Origin: a candidate division WWE3 bacterium CG22_combo_CG10-13_8_21_14_all_39_12
GTDB taxonomy: Bacteria; Patescibacteriota; 4484-211; GCA-002791395
Direction: 5' to 3'
NCBI GenBank assembly: GCA_002771355.1
Contig: PCSU01000078.1
Span: 1 to 6,062, forward strand
DNA length: 6,062 bases
The position numbers and the translations under genes were made by a program. The notes under the pieces were generated by a model, which saw only the letters and a list, made by a program, of their open reading frames with translations, searched no databases and was not told the origin of the DNA. This document shows positions 1-6,014 of the stretch, one piece after another; position 1 is the first letter of the stretch, and every line of letters begins with the position of its first letter.

Positions 1-10
1 CAACTTTCAT
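1..10 (-). CDS. Possible start of the next gene downstream (partial)
   Basis: An ATG on the minus strand at 10-8 reads Met-Lys-Val before the window ends. It begins two bases after the TAA stop (15-13) of the GT2 glycosyltransferase gene, a spacing typical of translationally coupled genes in polysaccharide operons, and Met-Lys-Val is a common start of glycosyltransferases. No Shine-Dalgarno sequence precedes it, as with the other genes here. Only three codons are visible, so its function cannot be judged and the start is only plausible. Confidence 0.3.
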
Positions 11-12
11 AA

Positions 13-933
13 TTAGAAACTTTTTTTCCTAGAAAAACCCCAATTCCCTCTAAAATAATCCCAGTAAGCAAAAAGGTACGACTTGAGTCCATTAAAAGAC
101 CTCTGTTTTATTGATTTTAGTACAGGCAAGATAAAATAACTTTTCAGTGTTCGTATTACATACCATACGAAACTACCTCCATAATGCTTCTTTGTGAAAA
201 GCAATCTATTTCGCGTAACAAGATATTGTTGAAATGCACCGCGTTTATCAATAGGAGGATATGGAACCTTATGCCAAATTGATGCTAGTGGGGTTCCGAC
301 AATTTTATATCCTTTCTCTTTTGCCCTAAAACACCAATCTGTCTCTTCAAAGTATGCAAAAAAACGCTTATCAAGCAATCCAATTTCTTTAACAACACTT
401 GTTCGAAGAAGGATACAACACCCTCCCACAAAATCATACTCCTTAATCTCGCGGAAATTTTCACCTGTAGTATCATAACCATCGGAAACTATATGACTTG
501 TGGAAAGATCCACGAATAAACCAAAATGCATTAAAATTTTTGGGTTCTCCATGAAAAAGACTTTGGAGCCAACAGCTGCAATTTCCTGGTCTGATTCAGC
601 CACAGCAACCATTTCACCAATTGCATCCTTGTCAACAACCGTGTCTGAGTTTAATAATAAAATGTAGGTAGCACCTTCAAGTATTGCCTTTTCAATTCCG
701 ATATTACTGCCTCCAACAAAGCCTTGATTTGTCTTTACTCTCGTTAAAATAACTTCTGGGTATCTGCTCTTTATCACACTACCCTCATCTTCCTTTGAGC
801 CATTGTCAATAACCTGAATCGAAACATTTTCGTATGTACTTAACTTTAACGAATCAAGACACTTTAATGTATCTTCAACACAGTTCCAGTTCAAGATTAC
901 GATTGATACTGAGGAGTTTTTCAAGGGGTCCAT
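13..933 (-). CDS. GT2-family glycosyltransferase (rhamnosyltransferase/WbbL-like)
   Basis: A GT-A fold, family 2 glycosyltransferase of 306 residues, the usual length for this group, expected to transfer a sugar from a nucleotide donor to a lipid-linked glycan on the cytoplasmic face. The N-terminal strand VSIVILNWN (9-17) is followed by VIDNGS (41-46, Asp43 for nucleotide binding), NQGFVGGSNIG (69-79) and LLLNSDT (92-98), where Asp97 stands in the DXD-like metal site. The acceptor half has EETDWCFRAKEKG (196-208) with the catalytic-base acidic cluster, a WHK at 220-222 and YLVTRNRL (237-244), typical of WbbL/rhamnosyltransferase-like GT2 enzymes. The basic, aromatic C-terminus (about 250-295) may associate with the membrane. 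ATG at 933 is the only usable start, because an in-frame TAA lies three codons upstream. It lies 61 bp downstream of the flippase gene. Donor and acceptor cannot be read from the sequence; rhamnose is a family-level guess. Confidence 0.92.
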   Translation of the reverse strand: MDPLKNSSVSIVILNWNCVEDTLKCLDSLKLSTYENVSIQVIDNGSKEDEGSVIKSRYPEVILTRVKTNQGFVGGSNIGIEKAILEGATYILLLNSDTVVDKDAIGEMVAVAESDQEIAAVGSKVFFMENPKILMHFGLFVDLSTSHIVSDGYDTTGENFREIKEYDFVGGCCILLRTSVVKEIGLLDKRFFAYFEETDWCFRAKEKGYKIVGTPLASIWHKVPYPPIDKRGAFQQYLVTRNRLLFTKKHYGGSFVWYVIRTLKSYFILPVLKSIKQRSFNGLKSYLFAYWDYFRGNWGFSRKKSF

Positions 934-941
934 TTCAAAAC

Positions 942-947
942 ATTATA
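942..947 (-). promoter_or_regulatory. Consensus -10 element ahead of the GT2 gene
   Basis: The minus strand reads TATAAT, a perfect sigma70-type -10 hexamer, eight bases before the GT2 start codon. A start site at the normal distance falls at or within about two bases of the ATG, so the transcript would be leaderless or nearly so. No good -35 hexamer stands at 16-18 bp; TTGGGA occurs at 19 bp. It lies in the 61-bp gap after the flippase gene and would give the GT2 gene its own promoter. The A+T-rich context raises the chance of a fortuitous match. Confidence 0.5.
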
Positions 948-994
948 ACAAAATATATGCCAAAGATCCCAATGAAACCTTGAGCCCTGAGTTA

Positions 995-2419
995 CTATTC
1001 TTTCTTGAAATTTCCAAGAAACCCAATAATAATATCTTTGTTCAAAACCTTAAAGACGAACAGTAACGATCCATAAGCAATTAACCCAATAACTACAAGA
1101 TATATAATATGAACAGAAATTTCAGACAATCCTAAAACCACGAACGCCGACAGAAAAACAGATGTCAATAGTTTCCTTTCAAGAATAAGGCTAATAAAGC
1201 TTTTTGTATGAATATAATAGAGGAATAATATTACAATCTCTGTAACAACTCTCGCAATAGCTGCACCTACAATACCCAGGAGTGGAACTAAAATAATTAC
1301 AGAAAAAACGTTAAGGATAGCTCCAATAAATGAAATTTTAGTGTATTCTTTCTCTTGATTATTCGCTAATAGATACGTACTTAAGCCAACATTAATAAAT
1401 ATGAAAAATATTATCCAGATTGCGATCCTAAACGACAGAACACTTTGAGTGTAATCATTCCCGAAAACTAAATCTAGCAACTGCTGTCCCAAAACACTCC
1501 CTCCTAGTGCTATGGGAAACCCAATAATAAAAAGAATCATAAAACTTCGATTAATAAGAGCTTGGACCTTAAGAGGATTTTTATGCAAAATGTGTGAAAT
1601 TGCAGGATAAAATGCGGTTTGAAAAAACCTAGGCAAAATAAGCAATAGGGTAATTATTTTGAATCCAGCCGCGTAATATCCTACCTGTTCGACCCCAAGA
1701 TAAAACTGGATAAATAGTATATCAAATGTATTGTAGATGTTGGTAAACAGAGTTGCCAAAACAAATGGTACTGCACTTCTAAATAACTCCTTTTGGTATT
1801 TAAAATCCCATTTCTCATATACAAAATTCAACAATTTTCTTAAGACAATAAAGGTGAAAATTACACTTGCCAACCCTGCAATAAACTGTACAACCGGAAC
1901 AACTATCACATTCTTTGTCCATATAACAAATAGTAATGTCAGTGGTAATGCAACAGCTTGGGTAACAATCCGAGACAGTGAAGTTAATTCCATCCTCTCG
2001 TGAGCATCAAAAACATAGGCCATACTTAATGCCCCTGGAATAAGTGATATCCCAAATAGAAACGTGAGGAGCTTCAGATCGTTTGAAATAACATCTACAG
2101 GTATAAAAACCAGCAGTAACCCCATACACACCAATAAGGTCGTTCCAATAATAAGCTGTAGAATCAATATGTTTGAAGCAATGTAATTTGTATTTATCCT
2201 TTTACGAGCAATTTCTCTTATTCCAAGTGTCGTCAATCCAAAATCTGCAAAGAGATTAAAATACGCAGTAAACGCAACCGCAAAGGTTATTTGTCCAAAG
2301 GAATCTACACCTAACTCTCGAGCAATATAGATTGTAATAACGGTAGAAACTAATCGAGTAACCAACTCTGTAATACCAAGTGAAAAGAAATTTTTAGCTA
2401 TCCGTTTTGTTATACTCAT
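995..2419 (-). CDS. Wzx-type polysaccharide flippase (MOP superfamily)
   Basis: A 474-residue, highly hydrophobic protein with about 12 to 14 predicted membrane helices, matching the size and layout of Wzx/RfbX flippases (Polysacc_synt family, MOP superfamily). These move undecaprenyl-diphosphate-linked glycan repeat units from the cytoplasmic to the outer leaflet. Family-like segments are ARELGVDSFGQ (33-43), DFGLTTLGIREIAR (59-72) after the second helix, the mid-protein stretch around NTFDILFIQFYLG (230-242) leading into YYAAGFK (248-254), and GIVGAAIARVVTE (382-394). The N-terminal basic segment (SITKRIAKN) before helix 1 is typical. An in-frame TAA five codons upstream fixes ATG 2419 as the start; the only SD-like signal is a GGA too close to the ATG. 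It is divergent from the FkbM-like gene across 127 bp and ends in TAG, 61 bp before the GT2 gene. The family is clear; the glycan moved is unknown. Confidence 0.93.
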   Translation of the reverse strand: MSITKRIAKNFFSLGITELVTRLVSTVITIYIARELGVDSFGQITFAVAFTAYFNLFADFGLTTLGIREIARKRINTNYIASNILILQLIIGTTLLVCMGLLLVFIPVDVISNDLKLLTFLFGISLIPGALSMAYVFDAHERMELTSLSRIVTQAVALPLTLLFVIWTKNVIVVPVVQFIAGLASVIFTFIVLRKLLNFVYEKWDFKYQKELFRSAVPFVLATLFTNIYNTFDILFIQFYLGVEQVGYYAAGFKIITLLLILPRFFQTAFYPAISHILHKNPLKVQALINRSFMILFIIGFPIALGGSVLGQQLLDLVFGNDYTQSVLSFRIAIWIIFFIFINVGLSTYLLANNQEKEYTKISFIGAILNVFSVIILVPLLGIVGAAIARVVTEIVILFLYYIHTKSFISLILERKLLTSVFLSAFVVLGLSEISVHIIYLVVIGLIAYGSLLFVFKVLNKDIIIGFLGNFKKE

Positions 2420-2429
2420 TTTTCCATAG

Positions 2430-2458
2430 ATTTATTTAACTAAGCGTCTTTTCCTCAA
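2430..2458 (-). promoter_or_regulatory. Weak candidate promoter for the flippase gene
   Basis: On the minus strand TTGAGG (2458-2453) and ATAAAT (2435-2430) are separated by 17 bp, with the -10 ending ten bases before the flippase ATG. The -35 matches four of six consensus positions and the -10 is poor. Spacing and position support it, but such matches are common in A+T-rich intergenic DNA. It would give a very short leader. Confidence 0.3.
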
Positions 2459-2475
2459 CTAAAACATTCATCCAG

Positions 2476-2500
2476 AAAACATTTACGAAGGAAATGTTTT
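2476..2500. repeat. Inverted repeat with 9-bp arms in the divergent intergenic region
   Basis: AAAACATTT (2476-2484) and AAATGTTTT (2492-2500) are perfect inverted copies separated by seven bases. A further direct copy of AAAACATT lies at 2461-2468. The right arm overlaps the first three bases of the candidate -35 of the FkbM-like gene, and the dyad centre is about 40 bp from the centre of the neighbouring 24-bp palindrome. It could be a regulator-binding site. The arms are A+T-rich, so chance is not excluded. Confidence 0.5.
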
Positions 2501-2526
2501 ACATACATCTATACAGTTGATACAAT
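2498..2526 (+). promoter_or_regulatory. Candidate promoter of the FkbM-like gene
   Basis: TTTACA (2498-2503) and TACAAT (2521-2526) each match five of six sigma70 consensus positions and are separated by exactly 17 bp. The predicted start is near 2533, giving a leader of about 14 bases with no Shine-Dalgarno sequence. The -10 and the start point lie inside the 24-bp palindrome, so a protein bound there should block this promoter. An alternative weaker -10, TATCAA (2535-2540), would give a leaderless message. Confidence 0.6.
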
Positions 2527-2540
2527 GCGCATTGTATCAA
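2517..2540. repeat. Perfect 24-bp palindrome, candidate operator
   Basis: The half-site TTGATACAATGC (2517-2528) is followed directly by its exact reverse complement GCATTGTATCAA (2529-2540), with no spacer and no mismatch. It ends six bases before the ATG of the FkbM-like gene and covers that gene's candidate -10 and transcription start. A dimeric repressor operator is the simplest reading, possibly acting on both divergent genes. No second copy of the site was found in the window. The palindrome is directly visible; its role as an operator is inferred. Confidence 0.95.
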
Positions 2541-2546
2541 TAATCA

Positions 2547-3410
2547 ATGATAAAAAGAACTGTACGAAAAATATTAGGTACGTTGGGGAATTTGACCCAG
2601 AGTGAGGAAAATAAACAAACCCTCTCATCTATAAACAACTCAATCATTGACCTAAACTATTTACAAGTTAAACAAAGCGACCCACGATATTCTGACGATA
2701 AACGGCTTCTAAAATATGGATACCAAGTTCTCGCCCAGACAGACGAAGATGGAATTATAGCTGAAATCTTCAATCGCATTGGACTTACTAATCGTTTCTT
2801 CGTTGAGTTTGGCGTTGGCGAAGGAATCGAAAACAACACTGCAGCTTTACTTTTTCAAAACTGGCAAGGCCTATGGATTGAAGGAGAACCTAACTGCGCA
2901 ACAAGCTTACGGGAAAACTTAAAAAAATTCATTACAAGTGGAAACTTAAAGGTTCAAGAATCATTTGTTACAGAGGAAAATATTGAGAAAATATTAACCA
3001 ACCAACAGGTTCCAAATGACCTAGATTTACTCTCAATAGATATTGATAGCTTTGACTATTATGTATGGCAATCGATTACGAATTTTCATCCCCGTGTAAT
3101 TGTGATCGAATACAATGCCTCCTGGGGACCAACAATTGAATGGGTAATGCCCCGTGATATTACCCCATCATTCACCGATCACACATCGTGTTTTGGGGCA
3201 AGCTTAAAGTCATTCGAAAAGCTTGGCGAAACAAATGGTTACGTTCTTGTTGGGTGCAATATCACAGGTGTGAATGCGTTTTTTGTAAGAAAAGATCTTG
3301 TTAAAGATATGTTTTCACAACCGTTTACGTCTGAAAATCACTACGAGCCTCCAAGATATAACCTAAATAGGCGGGTCGGTCATCCAAGAAGTTTTAATAT
3401 CTTTTCGTAA
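2547..3410 (+). CDS. FkbM-like Rossmann-fold protein, putative SAM-dependent methyltransferase
   Basis: A 287-residue soluble protein resembling uncharacterised class I methyltransferase-like proteins related to the FkbM group, often found in surface-glycan loci. FVEFGVGEGIENNTA (85-99) is the probable SAM-binding glycine loop. GLWIEGEPN (108-116) ends the next strand with acidic residues Glu112 and Glu114 placed to contact the ribose. LLSIDIDSFDYYVW (161-174) and VIVIEYNASWGP (184-195) are the later core strands with conserved acidic and aromatic residues. Residue 168 is Ser where I recall Gly in relatives. The first 60 residues are a polar extension without a signal peptide; no membrane segment is seen. 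It might methylate a sugar or another part of the glycan, but activity is not shown by sequence. It is the only plus-strand gene, convergent with wecB (41-bp gap) and divergent from the flippase, with its own promoter and palindrome. Frame and family are sure, substrate unknown. Confidence 0.85.
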   Translation: MIKRTVRKILGTLGNLTQSEENKQTLSSINNSIIDLNYLQVKQSDPRYSDDKRLLKYGYQVLAQTDEDGIIAEIFNRIGLTNRFFVEFGVGEGIENNTAALLFQNWQGLWIEGEPNCATSLRENLKKFITSGNLKVQESFVTEENIEKILTNQQVPNDLDLLSIDIDSFDYYVWQSITNFHPRVIVIEYNASWGPTIEWVMPRDITPSFTDHTSCFGASLKSFEKLGETNGYVLVGCNITGVNAFFVRKDLVKDMFSQPFTSENHYEPPRYNLNRRVGHPRSFNIFS

Positions 3411-3432
3411 GACACGTAATAATAGATTTAAG

Positions 3433-3457
3433 ATTTATTTCTCACAAAGAATTAAAT
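3433..3457. terminator. Weak A+T-rich hairpin between convergent genes
   Basis: ATTTATTTCT (3433-3442) can pair with AGAATTAAAT (3448-3457) in nine of ten positions around a five-base loop. On the plus strand a run of six T begins five bases beyond the stem (3463-3468), so it could end transcription of the FkbM-like gene. The minus side has no T-run, and the stem includes the wecB stop codon. Only one G-C pair is present, so the stem is weak. Nothing better was seen in the 41-bp gap. Confidence 0.27.
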
Positions 3458-4585
3458 AGACATTTTTTCACCCAAGTCCATCTGCAAAATAGCATGAACA
3501 ATTTGTTGTGAGGCAGTACCATCCCCATATGGATTTTTGGCATCTGCCATTGCCTCAAACGCATCATTATCATCTAATAGAATTCGTGCCTCTCTTAGAA
3601 TATCTTCCTTGTTAACACCTACTAATTTGAGGGTTCCAGCAGCAACTCCTTCTGGACGTTCTGTTGTGTCACGTAAAACTAAAACCGGATTATCGAGCGC
3701 TGGGGCTTCTTCCTGCAAACCACCGGAATCGGTCATTACAAAACACCCAAGCTTTTCTACCATCGCCATGTCTCGGTATTCTAATGGTTCAAGAAGATGA
3801 ATTCGTGGATGACCCCCCAGAATTTTCTCAGCAACTTGTTTGACAACAGGATTTGGATGTACAGGAAAAATAACCTCAACATCATCATACTCTTCAACTA
3901 ATTGTCTTACAGCCTCATGAATCCCTTCCATTGTTTTTCCCCAATTTTCGCGTCTGTGGGTTGTTAATAAAATTACACGATTATTATCAAAATCAACCTT
4001 TTCAAGTTCTTTATTAATAAATGGAAAATCCTGCATGGTCACCCACAATAAAGCATCGATTACTGTATTACCTGTTACAAATATTCTTGACTCATCTTTA
4101 CCTTCTTTTCGTAAATTGTCAGCTGCAAATTCCGTGGGTGCAAAATAATAATCGGCCACAATATCAATCATTTGGCGATTAACTTCTTCTGGGTAGGGAC
4201 TATATTTGTCATACGTACGTAATCCAGCCTCAACATGTCCAACTGGAATTTTTTGATAAAAAGCAGCAAGAGATGCAACAAAAGCAGTTATGGTATCCCC
4301 ATGAACCAGAACAAGGTCTGGTTTTTCCTTTAGCAATATTTCTTCAATTCCGGAAAGAACACGTATGGAAAGTTCAGTTAACGTCTGTTGTTGCTTCATA
4401 ACGTCAAGATCATAATCTACCTTGAGTCTAAAAAGCGATGTAACCTGGTCCAAAAGTTCACGATGTTGACCAGTAACAACAACTTTGCTCTCAATCTCAG
4501 GATGTTTGTTTAATTCAAGAACAACTGGTGCCATCTTAATTGCTTCAGGACGAGTACCGAAAATCGATATTACTTTAATTCCCAT
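3452..4585 (-). CDS. wecB: UDP-N-acetylglucosamine 2-epimerase (non-hydrolysing)
   Basis: This cytoplasmic enzyme interconverts UDP-GlcNAc and UDP-ManNAc, supplying ManNAc or, after oxidation, ManNAcA for surface glycans. The 377 residues are full length and align almost without gaps to E. coli WecB from memory: GTRPEAIKMAP (10-20, Arg12 and Lys17), QHRE (40-43, in the allosteric UDP-GlcNAc region), VHGDT (94-98, Asp97), GHVEAGLRT (116-124, Glu119), PEEVNRQ (132-138, Glu133), THRREN (209-214, His210), TDSGGLQEEAP (285-295), RDTTERPEG (305-313) and NPYGDG (351-356). Asp97, Glu119, Glu133 and His210 correspond to the known catalytic residues Asp95, Glu117, Glu131 and His213, so it should be active. 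An in-frame TAG eight codons upstream, with no start codon between, fixes the ATG. It follows the GT-C-like gene after 58 bp. Sampled stretches look less A+T-rich than neighbours. No WecC-type dehydrogenase is in the window. Confidence 0.97.
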   Translation of the reverse strand: MGIKVISIFGTRPEAIKMAPVVLELNKHPEIESKVVVTGQHRELLDQVTSLFRLKVDYDLDVMKQQQTLTELSIRVLSGIEEILLKEKPDLVLVHGDTITAFVASLAAFYQKIPVGHVEAGLRTYDKYSPYPEEVNRQMIDIVADYYFAPTEFAADNLRKEGKDESRIFVTGNTVIDALLWVTMQDFPFINKELEKVDFDNNRVILLTTHRRENWGKTMEGIHEAVRQLVEEYDDVEVIFPVHPNPVVKQVAEKILGGHPRIHLLEPLEYRDMAMVEKLGCFVMTDSGGLQEEAPALDNPVLVLRDTTERPEGVAAGTLKLVGVNKEDILREARILLDDNDAFEAMADAKNPYGDGTASQQIVHAILQMDLGEKMSI

Positions 4586-4591
4586 GTGCGA

Positions 4592-4625
4592 ATGATACCG
4601 AAATAACTATTGTTTGTCACGTCAA
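4592..4625 (-). promoter_or_regulatory. Candidate leaderless-type promoter of wecB
   Basis: On the minus strand TATCAT (4597-4592) ends six bases before the wecB ATG, the distance expected if transcription begins at the start codon itself. TTGACG (4625-4620) lies 22 bp further upstream, too far for an ordinary -35. The same arrangement, TGACGT then 21 bp then a TANNNT hexamer, occurs ahead of the GT-C-like gene. No Shine-Dalgarno sequence is present, which fits a leaderless message. Confidence 0.4.
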
Positions 4626-4643
4626 AACTGTATTAGAACTATC

Positions 4644-5966
4644 CTATTTTGGAAATGACACCACACTGAACCACGTAAACCACATTGCAAAAACGATGAA
4701 AACACATGTAACTCCAAGTAAAGCCTTTTGATTGTCCTTCATTTGAAAAAATGATTGCCATCCTAACCCAAGAAGAAGTGCAAGTGGAACAAGTAGAATA
4801 AACATGAACCGACCTTGAGCCTGATTGTATAGAAGACCAAATCTAATAATCAGAACAATGTTAACAACAATCGCAATTGAAAAACTATAAACAACAAGCA
4901 ACTTGCGATTATACAAATCAAAGGATTTTTCCTGAACTGTATTTATTACTTGGCGGCTAAATAGCAATCCAAGAAGTGCAATACTTGTTACTGCAATACC
5001 AATTTCTGGAAATGGCATTAGATTATTAAACCCGCCTGATGTTGCCCAAAAAGTAGTAACCATGTTTCTTGTAGAACGAATCAACCCCTCCAGCATGTCA
5101 ACCCAAACAAATCTTACATTTGCAACATGTTGAGCCAAAATAGACCCATATAAAACATAATTTCTCCATAAAAACGGGGATATTACTACGCAAAAAACGA
5201 ATAGTGTCACACATAGATAGCTAAGATACGAAAGTACTTTACTTTTTTCTCTCCTATCTCTAATTATCAGTAATAAGATATTACTTACTACCGCAAAAAC
5301 AAATACAACTGTATTTATCTTAGTTAAAAAAGATAATCCTAGAATAAGCCCAACTAATAACGACTTGTACGACATAATTCCCTTTGTAAACATATAAAAT
5401 AAAATACTCCCCCACAAAATTGATAAATTATCATTATTCACCATAACTGAACTGAAAATATACGTTGGAAGCAAGGTATAGAAACACATAACAATCCCAG
5501 AAGATAGTTTTGAGACCCCAAGATTCTCCAATGCTCGAAGAACAAATAATATTCCAATTAGCCACATTACTAAAGAGAAATGGCGCAATATTATAAGTCT
5601 CAGCGAATCATCGGCATCGAAAACTTTTTCTCCCACAAAAGAGATTGAGCTTGAGAGTACATAATACATTGGCGGTTGATAAAACTCATATGTATTATTA
5701 TCAAGCCCCATAATGTTTTGCTGAATTGGTAGACTTCGGTTTTCTTGTACATAATCTATATATGCTACATGTGCCTCCTCGTCTGGGGAATAATAAAGAG
5801 GGGTATACCATATGAAAAAAATACGTAGAACTAATCCAAGGAATATACATACATTTAGTACTCGTCTTAACTCAATATTTTGAAAACTAATCAACGCAAT
5901 AACCCCACTAATAACAATGCCAAAATATAACCCGAGGTTTAAAAATATTGATTCAAATGACAACAT
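4644..5966 (-). CDS. GT-C/DUF2142-like multi-pass membrane glycosyltransferase
   Basis: A 440-residue integral membrane protein with about 10 to 12 hydrophobic helices, resembling DUF2142 and the wider GT-C (PMT/ArnT-like) fold, whose members transfer sugars from polyprenyl-phosphate donors on the outer face of the membrane. The first large loop after helix 2 carries YYSPDEEAHVAYI (58-70), with Asp62 and Glu63/Glu64 where GT-C enzymes keep their catalytic acid. It is followed by FYQPPMYYVL (95-104), comparable to the QPPLYY motif of these families. VNNDNLSILWG (176-186) and QAQGRFMF (382-389) match the NDGL and QGRYLF motifs I associate with DUF2142. ATG 5966 is fixed by an in-frame TAA three codons upstream. 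The gene ends in TAG, 58 bp before wecB. Donor and acceptor are unknown. It could be a glycan-modifying transferase; I see nothing specific to a Wzy polymerase or WaaL ligase. Confidence 0.85.
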   Translation of the reverse strand: MLSFESIFLNLGLYFGIVISGVIALISFQNIELRRVLNVCIFLGLVLRIFFIWYTPLYYSPDEEAHVAYIDYVQENRSLPIQQNIMGLDNNTYEFYQPPMYYVLSSSISFVGEKVFDADDSLRLIILRHFSLVMWLIGILFVLRALENLGVSKLSSGIVMCFYTLLPTYIFSSVMVNNDNLSILWGSILFYMFTKGIMSYKSLLVGLILGLSFLTKINTVVFVFAVVSNILLLIIRDRREKSKVLSYLSYLCVTLFVFCVVISPFLWRNYVLYGSILAQHVANVRFVWVDMLEGLIRSTRNMVTTFWATSGGFNNLMPFPEIGIAVTSIALLGLLFSRQVINTVQEKSFDLYNRKLLVVYSFSIAIVVNIVLIIRFGLLYNQAQGRFMFILLVPLALLLGLGWQSFFQMKDNQKALLGVTCVFIVFAMWFTWFSVVSFPK

Positions 5967-5977
5967 AATAAATTATT

Positions 5978-6000
5978 GAACTATAAATATGCAATAGTTC
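5978..6000. repeat. Inverted repeat overlapping the -10 region of the GT-C-like gene
   Basis: GAACTAT (5978-5984) and ATAGTTC (5994-6000) are perfect inverted copies around a nine-base spacer, centred 23 bases upstream of the ATG. The left arm overlaps the candidate -10 TATAGT (5985-5980, minus strand), so a bound protein could control the promoter. Another GAACTAT lies upstream of wecB at 4636-4642. Seven-base arms can arise by chance, so the role as an operator is tentative. Confidence 0.45.
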
Positions 6001-6013
6001 GCTATGACGTCAT
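5980..6013 (-). promoter_or_regulatory. Candidate promoter of the GT-C-like membrane protein gene
   Basis: On the minus strand TATAGT (5985-5980) ends 13 bases before the start codon, giving a predicted leader of about seven bases and no Shine-Dalgarno sequence. ATGACG (6013-6008) lies 22 bp further upstream, the same long spacing as TTGACG to TATCAT at wecB. It contains part of a 10-bp perfect palindrome, ATGACGTCAT (6004-6013), which could bind a regulator. Positions agree with a promoter, but the -35 spacing is non-standard. Confidence 0.35.
6004..6013. repeat. 10-bp palindrome ATGACGTCAT
   Basis: A perfect ten-base palindrome lies 37 bases upstream of the ATG of the GT-C-like gene. Its core half TGACGT recurs upstream of wecB at 4619-4624 (minus strand). 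It may be a short regulator site or an upstream promoter element; the sequence alone does not decide. Confidence 0.4.
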
Positions 6014-6014
6014 T

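Noticed and set aside
21..27. A run of seven A on the minus strand near the end of the GT2 gene, with the -1 frame open into the ATG at position 10, suggesting a programmed frameshift fusion.
   Set aside because: The zero-frame codons (AGG AAA AAA AGT) do not form a good X-XXY-YYZ slip site, no stimulatory structure is visible, and only ten bases of the next frame can be seen.
285..482. Open frames of 60 to 88 codons overlapping the main genes (also 1737-2003, 2657-2839, 3537-3800).
   Set aside because: Each lies fully inside a well-supported gene in another frame, has no recognisable domain and is best explained as a shadow frame.
934..994. A terminator after the flippase gene, suggested by the CTCAGGGCTCAAGG stretch.
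   Set aside because: The repeated CTCA copies are direct rather than inverted, so they form no stable stem, and no T-run follows.
2517..2540. The 24-bp palindrome as one end of an invertible promoter or as an attachment site.
   Set aside because: No second copy and no recombinase gene is in the window, and the promoter overlaps the palindrome rather than lying between two copies. An operator is simpler, though sequence outside the window could reopen this.
3424..3437. Tandem AGATTTA AGATTTA in the convergent gap.
   Set aside because: Two copies of an A+T-rich heptamer in an A+T-rich gap are easily due to chance and no function is suggested.
4605..4610. AACTAT/ATAGTT as a regulator box shared between intergenic regions.
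   Set aside because: The hexamer also occurs inside several coding regions (for example near 487, 1902, 2654 and 4884), so on its own it is not specific.
4644..5966. The GT-C-like gene as a Wzy polymerase or O-antigen ligase.
   Set aside because: The early-loop SPDEEAH motif, QPPMYY, NND and QGR motifs fit DUF2142/GT-C proteins, and no Wzy- or WaaL-type large periplasmic loop pattern is evident.
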